Positions 47,748 to 57,243 of a DNA stretch of 64,000 nt are shown in pieces. The stretch is from Ustilago trichophora (taxonomy: Eukaryota > Basidiomycota > Ustilaginomycetes > Ustilaginales > Ustilaginaceae): the NCBI GenBank assembly GCA_900323505.1, contig OOIN01000005.1, forward strand, positions 1,426,001 through 1,490,000, written 5' to 3'. The translations under genes were made by a program, and so were the position numbers. The notes beneath the pieces were generated by a model, which had not been told where the DNA came from, ran no database searches, and saw only the letters and a list, made by a program, of their open reading frames with translations. How positions within the stretch are numbered: position 1 is the stretch's first letter; each line of letters starts with the position of its first letter.

Positions 47748-50060
47748 ATGTTCTTTAGCCGGCTCCTCTACGCCTCGCCACGACTTCTGTCGCTGTCATT
47801 GAAGCAGAGAGCTCCGCGAGCAGTCCCCTCAAGCTTTTCTGGCCCTCGTACCAACATTCTCTCATCCACTACCATGGTACGTCGAAGTGCGCGTGCATCT
47901 GCATCCGCATCCATCAACTACGCCGAGCCAGATCTCGCAGCCGAAACTGTAGGGCTTGCAGTGACAAGTCCGCCACTCAAGCGCCCGCGTAAAGCAGGCA
48001 AGGACTCCTCTCGCGATCCATCCCAATCTACTCAAGCTGGAGAGGCTTCTATACGAGCGATATCGCGCAAAGTGGCGGACCACATCGTCAAGAAAGCAGC
48101 ATCTCCACCGCCCACGCCACCCCAAAGCGACTCCTCAGCATTATCCTCCGAGGCAGAAGATGCCAAGCCTGCCAAGAAGAAACGCGCCAAAGCACCAGAA
48201 AAGGAGAAGGTCGAAACACCGACACACTTCGAGACACGGACCAATGTTCACGGCGAAGAATACCAGATCGAGCTAGACGAAGAAGGTGATCCTGTTCGTC
48301 GTGATAAGAATGGCCGTCGTCTTGCGAAGCGCAAGAAGAAAGATGTCGTATACGAGATTCCTGACGTGCCAAATCGAGATTTTAGGCTAGAAGGACCACC
48401 AGAAAAACGTCAAGAGCGTAGCAATGGGTTCACGGGCGAGCTCGGCTATGCTTGCCTCAATACTGTGCTACGGTGGCAAGATCCGCCTATCTTCTCTAGC
48501 CGTACAGCTCGTATCAAGACCATGGATGAGCAGGGACCAGACTATATCAAAGAGCTGGGTCGTCTCAACGCTCGCGATATGATTCCAATGATTCTGTGGA
48601 ATGAGGCGAACAACATCAAGTTCATGCGTCTCTCCTCCGAGGTCTTCCCCTTCGCATCCCACGAAAAGTATGGATACTCGCTCAAGTACGCAGAGAAGGA
48701 ACTACGTGCGGCGGGCGACCTGGCAAAGAAGCTGGGACATCGACTTACTATGCACCCGGGCCAGTTCACACAGCTGGGAAGCCCTCGTGCCGAAGTCATT
48801 GAAAACAGCATCCGTGATCTCACATCACACTGCGAGATGCTCGATCTGATGGGCATGGGCAAGGACAGTGTCATGATCATCCATGGCGGAGGCACCTTTG
48901 GCGATCGCGAAGCTACACTCAACCGCATGCGCGAGACCTACACTACACGATTATCTCAGAATGTCAAAGATCGACTTGTACTCGAGAACGACGAAATGGC
49001 GTGGAGCGCCGAAGAGCTACTCCCACTCTGTAAGGAGCTCGACATCCCCATGGTGTTCGACTTCCATCACGACTTGCTCCGCCCCTCATCGCGACCGCCC
49101 TCCGAGCTCTTGCCCGAGATCCAAGCCATCTGGCACAAGAAAGGCATCCGACCAAAGTATCATCTCTCAGAACCTCGACCAGGCGCATCAAATCTACGTG
49201 AACGCCGCGCACACTCGGACCGATGCGGCTTCCTCCCGCCTGACCTCCCTGCTGATGCACACCTCATGATCGAAGCAAAGGACAAGGAACAAGCCGTGCT
49301 CGAGCTGTACCGTATTTACAACCTGCGTCCCGTCCATCATGACTCCCTCCGCCCACCAGCCAAGGACATTGGCGTCAAGACATCTGGCCGTAAAAGCAAA
49401 CTTGGCGGCGAACGTCTGCCTCGCGAACCTCGCAAGGGCAAAGGCAAGGAGGACCCGGACGAGGGCGAAACAAGCCAAGAATTACCCGTCCAACTCAACC
49501 CAAAGAGCTTGTCACAGGCTGAGCGTGCGATTGCAAAATCCAAAGAGGCTGCCAAGAGGCTTGGAAGGGTGTACACGGGTCCGGGAGCAGATGTGGGTGA
49601 GGACGAAGGGATTGAACTCGCCGCACCGGGGCCTGGAGAAGAAGGATACGTCAAGACGAGCGAGGAAGTGCTCAATGACATGCATATGGAAGCTGATTGG
49701 GTGCGCGCCGAGCTGCGTGCCGGTCGTGAGCGAAGACCGTTTGGTACCGAGCCGGGTGCTGCGGCCGATGACGATGTCGATGCTGCGGACGATGTCAACG
49801 AAGATGATGTTGCAGCAGAGGAAGTGAATTCCAAACCGACAAAAGGCAGAAAGAAAGCAGCAACCTCTAAGGATGCACCTGAGCTGAATGCACCACAGAA
49901 GAAGAGAGCAAAGGCGGCAATGGTGGACAACGGACAGGGGGTCGTACTTGCTCAAGGCGCGCCGCCACATGAGTTGACTGCTTATCATGAAAAGATCCCT
50001 TTAGAAAACCCTCCGCGAAAGGCCGGTTCTAAGAGAGGACGAAAACGTGCAGATGCGTAA
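47748..50060 (+). CDS. UVE1: UV-damage endonuclease (UVDE/Uve1) with possible mitochondrial presequence
   Basis: An ATP-independent endonuclease that nicks 5' to UV photoproducts and starts alternative excision repair. From ATG 47748 the product has 770 residues. The first 42 are Arg/Leu/Ser-rich without acids (FFSRLLYASPRLLSLSLKQR), as in a mitochondrial presequence. A second ATG at 47874 (MVRRSARASA) would give a 728-residue form that begins before basic NLS-like stretches (KKKRAKAPEK). The TIM-barrel domain runs about 231-520: LGYACLNTVLR, MHPGQFTQL, HGGGTFGDRE, ENDEMAWS, FDFHHD and MIEAKDKEQ, which supply the metal ligands. The C-terminal 250 residues are Lys/Glu/Ala-rich and disordered. 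The gene is intronless. Confidence 0.95.
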   Translation: MFFSRLLYASPRLLSLSLKQRAPRAVPSSFSGPRTNILSSTTMVRRSARASASASINYAEPDLAAETVGLAVTSPPLKRPRKAGKDSSRDPSQSTQAGEASIRAISRKVADHIVKKAASPPPTPPQSDSSALSSEAEDAKPAKKKRAKAPEKEKVETPTHFETRTNVHGEEYQIELDEEGDPVRRDKNGRRLAKRKKKDVVYEIPDVPNRDFRLEGPPEKRQERSNGFTGELGYACLNTVLRWQDPPIFSSRTARIKTMDEQGPDYIKELGRLNARDMIPMILWNEANNIKFMRLSSEVFPFASHEKYGYSLKYAEKELRAAGDLAKKLGHRLTMHPGQFTQLGSPRAEVIENSIRDLTSHCEMLDLMGMGKDSVMIIHGGGTFGDREATLNRMRETYTTRLSQNVKDRLVLENDEMAWSAEELLPLCKELDIPMVFDFHHDLLRPSSRPPSELLPEIQAIWHKKGIRPKYHLSEPRPGASNLRERRAHSDRCGFLPPDLPADAHLMIEAKDKEQAVLELYRIYNLRPVHHDSLRPPAKDIGVKTSGRKSKLGGERLPREPRKGKGKEDPDEGETSQELPVQLNPKSLSQAERAIAKSKEAAKRLGRVYTGPGADVGEDEGIELAAPGPGEEGYVKTSEEVLNDMHMEADWVRAELRAGRERRPFGTEPGAAADDDVDAADDVNEDDVAAEEVNSKPTKGRKKAATSKDAPELNAPQKKRAKAAMVDNGQGVVLAQGAPPHELTAYHEKIPLENPPRKAGSKRGRKRADA

Positions 50061-50511
50061 TGTCGATGCAAATGCTGTACAAGCCCTTCAGTAGAAACAC
50101 ATGGACCTTTATGGACCTTTATCCCCAATGATTGTGAACTCGGCCGCAGTGTAATGACTGCAGTATGTAGTCGGCGATATCGTGTGTCTCGCGGAATACC
50201 TCTCAAGGCTCTACAACGGAACGCCAAGCGGCGGAAAGAGCGAAGTGTTCGAAGCTATACAGCCCATGGCACAACCACCACGTGGCTCCGCGGAGTCACT
50301 CCAAATTTGGCGAGCCGGTGGTTTGACCGGGAATTAAGCGCAGGGTTCACGAAGGTTGACTCGACCTTCGTGCAAAACGCCTCTTTTTCATCTTCCAGGG
50401 CCACCGTTAAGGTTCAGCAACAACCACCACAACCACTACCAACACCACCATCATCATCATCGTTCACATTCCTTCATCTGCTACAATCTCAAGCTGCTCG
50501 GTTGCGACAGA
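50061..50511. other. Intergenic gap with CA/CAC-rich leader of the GNAT gene
   Basis: The 3' half is a CAC/CAT-rich low-complexity tract (about 50420-50460). The GNAT frame continues upstream to 50356 but the first ATG is 50512, so the His-rich stretch is treated as untranslated. A short duplication ATGGACCTTT lies at 50101-50120. Confidence 0.5.
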
Positions 50512-51291
50512 ATGATCACGTTGAACGAAGAGGAAGCGCTCCTGCGCTTGGGACCTGAGGTCTCTGTCACCCCCGCCAAGTATCCCACTCGCGTTACTAT
50601 TCCTGGCCAGTACATTGACCTTGTCCCTCTCAGCTCCGAACACACGGATGAGCTGTTCCCACTGCTCGCTCAACCCGAACATGAGCGACTGTGGGACTAC
50701 ATGCTCGACCAACCCTTCCACGGCGACCGCGCCCTCTTCTCCTCCTTCATCGCCGCTCGCTCCAGCACCGAAAACAACATGGTCTTTTGGGCGATCATCG
50801 ACAAGGCTCCATCCACTCCAACCTCACCCAAAGTTCTCGGATTCATCTCCTATCTCCGCATCGACGCGCCGCATCGCAACATTGAGATTGGCAACATCAT
50901 GTTTTCCTCGCTTCTTCAGCGCTCGCGCAAGTCGACCGAGGCGGTATATCTCATGTTAAGCCATGCGTTTGATGTGCTTGGATACAGGAGGGTCGAGTGG
51001 AAATGCAACAATCTGAACTCGCCATCCAAAAAGGCTGCGACGAGATATGGATTCACGTACGAAGGATTGTTCAGGAAGATGTACATCATCAAGGGGAGGA
51101 ACAGGGATACGGCTTGGTTCTCCATGGTGGACGACGAATGGCCGCAGAGAAAGCAGGCGCTGCAGACTTGGCTGAGCGAGGAAAACTTTGACCCAAAGAC
51201 AGGTGCACAAGTCCTGACATTGAAAGAGGCACATGCAAAGGCTGGCTATACGGTGGCAGAGTCGCTGAGTGTTCCAGTCAACCCTTTCTAG
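50512..51291 (+). CDS. GNAT-family acetyltransferase, RimJ/RimL-like
   Basis: An acetyl-CoA-dependent N-acetyltransferase of 259 residues. The RimL-type start IDLVPLSSEHTDELFPLL lies near residue 40. Later segments fit the fold: VLGFISYLRIDAPHRNIEIGNIMFS (strand 4 and the acceptor side), an Arg/Ser-Thr acetyl-CoA loop region (RSRKSTEAVYLMLSHAF), YRRVEWKCNNLNSPS and AATRYGFTYEGLFRK. WKCN-NS...A..GF..EG is typical of this branch. The start is the first ATG (after GACAGA). The gene converges on the GH105 gene. Substrate, protein or small molecule, cannot be told. Confidence 0.88.
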   Translation: MITLNEEEALLRLGPEVSVTPAKYPTRVTIPGQYIDLVPLSSEHTDELFPLLAQPEHERLWDYMLDQPFHGDRALFSSFIAARSSTENNMVFWAIIDKAPSTPTSPKVLGFISYLRIDAPHRNIEIGNIMFSSLLQRSRKSTEAVYLMLSHAFDVLGYRRVEWKCNNLNSPSKKAATRYGFTYEGLFRKMYIIKGRNRDTAWFSMVDDEWPQRKQALQTWLSEENFDPKTGAQVLTLKEAHAKAGYTVAESLSVPVNPF

Positions 51292-51392
51292 AGTCATGTA
51301 CATAAGTTACCTTTTTGATTAATGCAGTAGTATGATGCTCAGAGCGGCTTCGTGGCGGCTTTGTTAATTGGAGAAAAGAGACCTAACCTAGT

Positions 51393-52559
51393 TTAAGCCT
51401 TGGCAGGAGTGTGAAGAGCCATGTTCTGAACGATGGCAAGAAGTGCCAGGGCTTGACCGTAGGGCATGGGCGTGATGGGAATCTTTCGGTAGAAATCGAG
51501 ATCGTGACCCATGGCAGTACCAAACGAAGTCTGTTGTAGCTCGCCATCGTCTGCAATCATGTCTATCACGCCTTTGAGTGCTGCGTCTGCCATCCTTTGA
51601 TATCTTTGCTTCTTTGCCTCATCCTTGACCAGTCCAAATCTGAGTGCAAGGTAAGCGCCGGCGGCAAAACCAGCCGTAGCAGAACTCTCGACGTACGAAT
51701 CGGTGTACTTTAACAGCGTATGCCACAATCCTGTCGCCTTGTCCTGCAATGGCAGCAACGCATCCATCTGCGCCTCCAGTGTACCAATTAGATGTCGCGA
51801 CAAGTACGACTCGTGATTTCTCAGATCCTTATCCTGCTTGCCAAGAATGTGGAAGAACAGCGGAATAGCCAGTGTGATCCAACAATTTCCCCTTGCCCAA
51901 TGTGCACCTGCAAAGTGATGCCTTCCTTCAAACGTCCATCCGTGGAACCACAGCCCGGTCTTGGGATCGTAGAGATACTTGGTATGCAGCAAAAACTGGT
52001 ACTTTGCTTCTTCGACATACTTTTCGACTCCCAGCACTTTGCCGATCTTGGCGAGAGGCAGAACGGTCATCATGAGCGTGTCATCCCACAATTGACCCTT
52101 GTTCTCTAGTTCGTAGGTGATGTGCTGGAATCCACCCTCTTCGGTTTTTGGCAAGCCGGTCATGACCCATTCCGCCCATTCGACGAGCCAGTCTTTGTAT
52201 TCGGGGTGAGAGGCTGGGTCGAGCTCGTAGACGCAGGCGAGCGAGAGGAGGGCAGCCATGGTGTTGATGTTTTTAGTGGTGCCGCCTTCTGCGTGACGAT
52301 CAGCAAACCAGCGGTGGATGATGTCGAGAGAAGAGGCAGATGACGTGAGCTGGTAGTGGTCAAAGAGAGCAAAGAGGGCAACTCCGTGCGTCCACTCCCA
52401 GCCGTTCCAACCTTTGGTGTCGATGATACGTCCATCATTGAGAGGAAGGAGGAACTTGCCGTCGGAATCTTCGTTGTGGAGAAGCTTGTGGATGAGCTTG
52501 TCCACCAATTGGGAGGCTTCGGCAGAGGAAAGGTTGAGTGTTGATGAGTCGGACGTCAT
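51393..52559 (-). CDS. GH105-type unsaturated glucuronyl/rhamnogalacturonyl hydrolase
   Basis: A six-hairpin glycosidase predicted to hydrate unsaturated uronic-acid oligosaccharides released by pectin lyases. The intronless product has 388 residues, the usual length for GH105. Seen are WNGWEWTHGVALFALFDHY near 55, DDTLMMTVLPLAKIGK near 160 (its Asp is in the position of the catalytic acid), HHFAGAHWARGNCWITLAI near 222 (a variant of the WARGNGW motif with Cys for Gly) and SSATAGFAAGAYLALRFG. There is no signal peptide, so the enzyme is probably cytosolic and acts on imported oligosaccharides. The gene is downstream of and co-oriented with the Cys-rich secreted gene but 816 bases away. Confidence 0.88.
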   Translation of the reverse strand: MTSDSSTLNLSSAEASQLVDKLIHKLLHNEDSDGKFLLPLNDGRIIDTKGWNGWEWTHGVALFALFDHYQLTSSASSLDIIHRWFADRHAEGGTTKNINTMAALLSLACVYELDPASHPEYKDWLVEWAEWVMTGLPKTEEGGFQHITYELENKGQLWDDTLMMTVLPLAKIGKVLGVEKYVEEAKYQFLLHTKYLYDPKTGLWFHGWTFEGRHHFAGAHWARGNCWITLAIPLFFHILGKQDKDLRNHESYLSRHLIGTLEAQMDALLPLQDKATGLWHTLLKYTDSYVESSATAGFAAGAYLALRFGLVKDEAKKQRYQRMADAALKGVIDMIADDGELQQTSFGTAMGHDLDFYRKIPITPMPYGQALALLAIVQNMALHTPAKA

Positions 52560-53375
52560 TGCAGTCAGCTTGAACAGAGCGTGAAGGTAGAGAGAGAGAG
52601 AGACTACGTCTGGACGAAGAATGTCGCAGCCCTGACGAATTCGGCTTGGTGTAGGACGACGGGATGTCCCGGAAAACGAGGACGCTTAAGCAATAGAAAG
52701 GAGGTATGGTAGAGGAGGGTAAGCAAGAAATGATTCCTCGGTGTCGCCATGCTTATATGTGAAGCTGGAACCGTTAAGCTTGTCCCACACAACAAATTAG
52801 ACTTGACCGGCGCCTTGGCCATGCCGATGGTTCGGAGTCTCAGGTCCGGAATCTTGCACGTTACCACATGCTCTTACGGGTCAAGCTCAGGCATACATTG
52901 ACACAATGTTGATGCGTCTCATGGCGGTGGACGATGCGTGGTGCGAGATGGCCGAATTGACAGGGTGGGTCAGTCCACATGATTGCGGGGAGTGTTTGCC
53001 GATGTGTGGGCAAGCAACTGACGATACTCGACTTTCAAGACGCTTCCTCCTGTTGCTTCCCCCGCGTTGTTTTTCCCCCACTCCGATCAATTCACCCCTT
53101 CTCCACAAAATCACGCTTGCTCGGCCGGTAACCCGATACCCTGACGCCAACCCGATTTCAGAACATAGCATCGTCTCAGACCACGCTTGTTGGTAAAGAG
53201 CTCATACAGAAGTACACTCGACATGGACAGACAATTGTAATAGATTGAAACAAAAAAAGGTCGTAGCACAGCATACAGAGAAGGTCGTCAGGTCATTACA
53301 GTCTTACATCACAACGAGTCAACGAAGCACAGAAGAAAAAAAGAAAAAAGCCCAACCTCTCCATCTTTGCAAGGT
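52560..53375. other. Intergenic region upstream of the GH105 gene
   Basis: No gene is supported. A GA/CT microsatellite (AGAGAGAGAGAGAG, about 52590-52604) lies just before the GH105 ATG. Short frames at 52906-53196 on both strands do not resemble proteins. Confidence 0.45.
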
Positions 53376-54239
53376 CTAGTACACAATCCTGGCAGCGCCT
53401 CCGACCATCGCCAGCCCTGTCGCCGTCACAATCATTGCAGCGATTTTCCATCCCTTCATCGCCTCTTCCACAATCGATCTCCCTCCACTGCTCTGGAAGA
53501 TGGCCCCCGTACTCGCATCCTTGTAGCCCGCTCCCGTCGTCGATACGTCCGTGTAAGTTCCCGGGTTGGCAGGCACAGCGGTTCCGACATTGTTGTTGAC
53601 CGTCGCCACGCCCCCCAGCAGCGCTGAGCCTAGCCCGCAGATATTCCTCAGATTGGTCACCACCTTGTTCGCCCCTGTTCCCTGCGGATCCGTTCCAAGG
53701 TAGTAACACTGATCCGTATGCTGGAAGCAGTCCAAACATTGCGGATAGACTGCCTGAAACGTATCCGTACATGCGCACTTGATCACATTGATGTAGCCGA
53801 TTGGATTGTTGAAGATCGACGAAGCGTTGGCAAACACCGCGGATGCTCCCATGCACGAGGAGAGCGACGAGTAGCGCTCCTCACATTTGGGGCATGATGG
53901 AATGTCAGAGGGAAACTTTGGCGGCCCAAGAGAAGAGAGAGGTACGGGAGGCTGGTCCTGACGCTTTACAGGTGTTGCCCGCCTTTCCAATGGTAAGGAC
54001 TCGGATAGGATGTGGCGCGGTGAGTAAAACTCGTAGATCTCGTCTGGGGTTGAGCGAGGGTTGAGTGTGGGTACTCGTGCAAGTGGCGTCGGTATGGGAG
54101 ATCGTTTGTTGAGATCTACGTTGTTTTCTGCAATCGGTCGAGCTTGAGTGAGGAATACTAGGGTGATGATGAGGAGCAAGCCCAACAGTGTCGAGAAGGT
54201 GGTCCTCATCGTTCCTCGCGTTTGAGTTTGGAGCTTCAT
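53376..54239 (-). CDS. Cys-rich secreted protein with C-terminal membrane or GPI anchor
   Basis: I do not recognise a named family. The 287-residue product starts with a signal peptide (TTFSTLLGLLLIITLVFLTQA); ATG 54239 or the in-frame ATG 54209 would both work. Possible Kex2 sites follow (LNKRSP, VKRQDQ). The central domain, about 118-205, has nine Cys in the order CPKC, C, CAC, CLDC, C, C. This pattern is common in basidiomycete surface proteins. A Gly/Thr/Ala-rich stretch follows, and a hydrophobic C-terminus (KIAAMIVTATGLAMVGGAA) suggests a GPI or membrane anchor. One N-glycosylation sequon (NASS) is visible. It is probably a cell-surface protein; an effector role is possible but unsupported. 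Confidence 0.75.
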   Translation of the reverse strand: MKLQTQTRGTMRTTFSTLLGLLLIITLVFLTQARPIAENNVDLNKRSPIPTPLARVPTLNPRSTPDEIYEFYSPRHILSESLPLERRATPVKRQDQPPVPLSSLGPPKFPSDIPSCPKCEERYSSLSSCMGASAVFANASSIFNNPIGYINVIKCACTDTFQAVYPQCLDCFQHTDQCYYLGTDPQGTGANKVVTNLRNICGLGSALLGGVATVNNNVGTAVPANPGTYTDVSTTGAGYKDASTGAIFQSSGGRSIVEEAMKGWKIAAMIVTATGLAMVGGAARIVY

Positions 54240-55285
54240 CTTGGTGAGCGTATGGTCGTGACGGTCGTGAGTTGTAGAAGGAACTGGCGGGCTGGCGATG
54301 AAGCGAGCTCACTCTTGAGAACTACTTCGTGCAACAACAGTCCTGCAAGCAATCAAAAATGAGATGGTGGATGCGAGGATGATGAAAGCCAGGCGAAAGA
54401 ACCAAACAATAGTTCCCCAGGCAGCATCGGACTATTCGAGCGTTCTTCATCATCAATGGAAAAGGCAGAAGCAGGCCATGCTACAGCTTCACTCGACCGC
54501 ATGCACGCAAGAGCCTCACCACAGAATCAAGCCTTGTTCAGGGGCAACCTTTTAAATCGCCACCTTCTCTCCACGCTAGGTCTGCAAAAGGGCCGAGAAG
54601 GAAGAGGCCAAGATTCGGGCGCAGGGTTGAGCTTGTGTGAGCTGTTTCGCCTTGCAAGTCTTAGCCCCTGTTCAGGAGTGCCCCAGCAGAGCAACACTGA
54701 CACGGCAGCGCCCACATTCTCACTCCGCTGTACTTTTTGACAGGGGCGTTCTTTTCCGCCCGTCCTCATTTTGCAAACCTTGGCACTCCGTCCTCTGCAA
54801 TATATCTACAGTATAGCCTCTTCAGGAAAATCATCCATCAGACCGCTTGGTCACAATATCTGCTCTTCGTATAGATGTGAATCAGAGCTAGCACACTTTC
54901 AATTGCAGGCAATAGAAAAGAGATAGGGTCGGATGTGTGGGTTCAGGAATGCAACGAACCCCTGTCGCGTGTGTGTTTGCGACCTGTCAAGAACCGAAAA
55001 GGAAGGTTGCCTGTAATGTTGGACAGGGGCTCTTTGCATTTTCTAAAAAATCAATCTGTTACACCGATCAAAAAAAAAAAGAATCGGGGGAGATGGAAAA
55101 TTGACTTCCGAGATCCATTTCAGGAAGAAAGTTTAGAGCTCTCGTAGTGTTCAGGGTCTTTGTTCAACCTCGTCGGAGATCTTGTACATTTCATCATCGG
55201 TATCGCAAGTACAACTGGTCGAATACCACCACGGTTGTGTGGTGCGAGAGCAGTAGCAGACTAGTCGTCGAATGTGGTCCTTGCC
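54240..55285. other. 1.0 kb divergent intergenic region, no gene seen
   Basis: The region lies between the Cys-rich secreted gene (-) and the small 164-residue gene (+). Short frames here lack protein-like features. An A-run (AAAAAAAAAAGAA, about 55070) and a TACAGTA motif (54808-54814) are the only notable signals. Confidence 0.45.
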
Positions 55286-55780
55286 ATGGTGAACGGCAGT
55301 CATCATGCCGAACACTCGTCCTCACCACCCCGACCACCACCACCACCACCTCCTCCTCCTCTACCGTCGTCACCGCACGCAGCAGCTTCTTTCTTAAGCA
55401 CCCTCGACCGGATTCGCACCGTCCTCGCGCGCACAGCTTCTGACGAGACTTTACTTCGAGACGACGCATGGCCTTCGATCTTGAAACGCATCCATGGAGC
55501 ATTGGATACAGGCAAACCCATCACAGGCGCCGGCCCGAACAGAGGACTGCCAATGAACGTCGTCGTTCAGACGTTGAAGGCGAGTTGGCATGTCGATGGT
55601 ACCTGGCCTATAGGTCCCAACGCAATGCAGCATTTGGAAGCACAGAGTAAAATCAGGGCGGACAAGGATAAAGGTCCAGAAGGAAAGCAAGACCCAAGTC
55701 CTGCAGACGTGGCGAAGATGTATAGAGAGAGGGGGATCGAGGTCGACGAGATGGAAACGGTGCGCGATGATGACTGGTGA
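55286..55780 (+). CDS. Small protein with poly-Pro N-terminus, function unknown
   Basis: I do not recognise this 164-residue product. The ATG at 55286 has a strong context (GCC-ATG-G). Residues about 13-30 are a Pro-rich run. From about 33 the sequence looks folded: FLSTLDRIRTVLARTAS, WPSILKRIHGALDTGKPI, NVVVQTLKASWHVDGTWPIG and an acidic end (YRERGIEVDEMETVRDDDW). There is no signal peptide or membrane segment. The balanced composition after the Pro run favours a real gene, but this is a judgement by eye. Confidence 0.5.
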   Translation: MVNGSHHAEHSSSPPRPPPPPPPPPLPSSPHAAASFLSTLDRIRTVLARTASDETLLRDDAWPSILKRIHGALDTGKPITGAGPNRGLPMNVVVQTLKASWHVDGTWPIGPNAMQHLEAQSKIRADKDKGPEGKQDPSPADVAKMYRERGIEVDEMETVRDDDW

Positions 55781-56250
55781 ACGATACCCATCTGGCGCAG
55801 AGAATGAATTTTTGCACTGATTCCGAACGAACGAGACTTTGTCCAAATGTGCCCTCGACTGTGTCGCGGATACGTTGACCCAACAGCGACTATGCCAGAA
55901 GAGGCTATACTCAGCACCGCTCAGCGCCAACCGGTCTTCAGTCGCATCATTCAGCCTCCCCAACTGAGCGCAGACACAGCACTCAAGGATGCTCAGCAGA
56001 CAAACCCTCAAAAAGCATCCGCAACATGTTATCGTCTCAGCACGGATCGCAGCCAATTCAAACCGCGAAAGCGCATCAACGATATCAGCCTTCGCGTGCA
56101 ACCCGCACACAGTGCAAGAATAGCTCTTTAAACAATACGACATGTCTATTGAAAACTGCGAGAGATTAAGACAAGACCAGATGAGGAGAAAATATTACAA
56201 GAATGCTGCGGCAGAATGAGAGAAAAAAAAAGCTGGGAACAAGAAAAGAC
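55781..56250. other. Convergent intergenic gap
   Basis: These 470 bases lie between the stops of the 164-residue gene and the peroxidase gene. No protein-like frame or notable repeat is seen apart from an A run near 56223-56231. Confidence 0.45.
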
Positions 56251-57243
56251 TCAGAGCTTGGCCAAGGCGTGCTGAGGCTGTTGATGAGCGATCCTGTTTT
56301 GGCGTGCGAGAGGGTTGGCCTCGCCGTCCTTGCCTGCACCTGGCGCGGTGGGGACGGGCGACTTTTGGGGAGCCGACTTGTACTCGCCCTTGTACTGCTT
56401 CATCTTGTCTGCGCGTGCGATACCAGACTCGTCGCGGTAGACACCAAGCTCGATCAGCTTAGCAAATACCTTGGAGAAGTCGTTGAAGAAGGCATCTCTG
56501 TCCTCGGCGTATTTCTCAACCCAAGGGCGCATCTTGTCGTCCTGGATGAGGGCGTAGTCGGTGGGGAGCATCATGAGCTTCTCGTCGTCGTCATCGGCAC
56601 CGGGAGCCTTGGCGACGTACTGGAAAGGGCCATCCCATTTCTTGGGCTCCCATTTGAGCTTGAGAAGCAGCTTGTAGTACTGGTTGGAGAAGCGTGTTGG
56701 CGAGTTGACCCAAGGACCTTCGAAACCTGAACGATCCGAGTGGCATCGACCGAGGTTGTGTGCGCCAGAGAGAGCGACAATTTCCTGGTCGTTGAAGCCC
56801 ATGCGGTAGAAGATGAAGCGGAGGTGATCGGCACCCTGAGCACCGTCAGGAAGACGGCCACGGGGTGGAAGACGCGAGTCGTCGGCAAAGTCAGTTCGAC
56901 CAGGGCGCCACTGGATCTTTGGGCCGCCCATGGATTCGATCGCAACTACACCGGCAAGAGTCCAGAGATCGGCGTAGGTGATCCAGGAGTGCTTCTCTTT
57001 GATGGGTTCGAGGAAGACACGGGCGTGCTGGAGACCGGCATTGGCAGGGTCACCACCTTCAGCCTCGTATCGCATACCGGCACCGTTAGATCCTCCAGTG
57101 TCGGTCTCGGCACAGTAGGTACCACTTGCGTGCCATGCGAGACGAACGAGAACGGGGCCAGCCGAGCCGTCATCGTACTCGGGCTGCTTCAGAACAGAGA
57201 TGATGTCCTTCTTGACAGCGTCGTAATCTCCCTGCTTCGACAT
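56251..57243 (-). CDS. Class I haem peroxidase (cytochrome c peroxidase-like) ending in AKL
   Basis: A haem enzyme that reduces hydrogen peroxide. From ATG 57243 the product has 330 residues and no mitochondrial presequence. The distal triad is Arg34, Trp37 and His38 ([10 protein letters not shown]), the proximal His is in [11 protein letters not shown] near 160, and GPW and [12 protein letters not shown] match cytochrome c peroxidases. After the usual end of the fold (FAKLIELGV) there is a tail of about 50 residues, Lys/Pro/Gln-rich, ending in HALAKL. AKL fits the PTS1 consensus for peroxisomal import. The frame is open upstream to an ATG at 57495, which could add 84 His/Pro/Ser-rich residues, but this looks like leader. 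Cytosolic or peroxisomal location is therefore more likely than mitochondrial. Confidence 0.93.
   Translation of the reverse strand: MSKQGDYDAVKKDIISVLKQPEYDDGSAGPVLVRLAWHASGTYCAETDTGGSNGAGMRYEAEGGDPANAGLQHARVFLEPIKEKHSWITYADLWTLAGVVAIESMGGPKIQWRPGRTDFADDSRLPPRGRLPDGAQGADHLRFIFYRMGFNDQEIVALSGAHNLGRCHSDRSGFEGPWVNSPTRFSNQYYKLLLKLKWEPKKWDGPFQYVAKAPGADDDDEKLMMLPTDYALIQDDKMRPWVEKYAEDRDAFFNDFSKVFAKLIELGVYRDESGIARADKMKQYKGEYKSAPQKSPVPTAPGAGKDGEANPLARQNRIAHQQPQHALAKL

Noticed and set aside
50356..50511. His-rich N-terminal extension of the GNAT protein
   Set aside because: The upstream frame starts with TTG and encodes a CAC/CAT microsatellite; the first ATG is 50512.
44786..53376. A functional cluster of secreted sugar-active enzymes with the Cys-rich protein
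   Set aside because: GH47, GH105 and the Cys-rich gene are separated by unrelated housekeeping genes and wide gaps, so there is no sign of a cluster.
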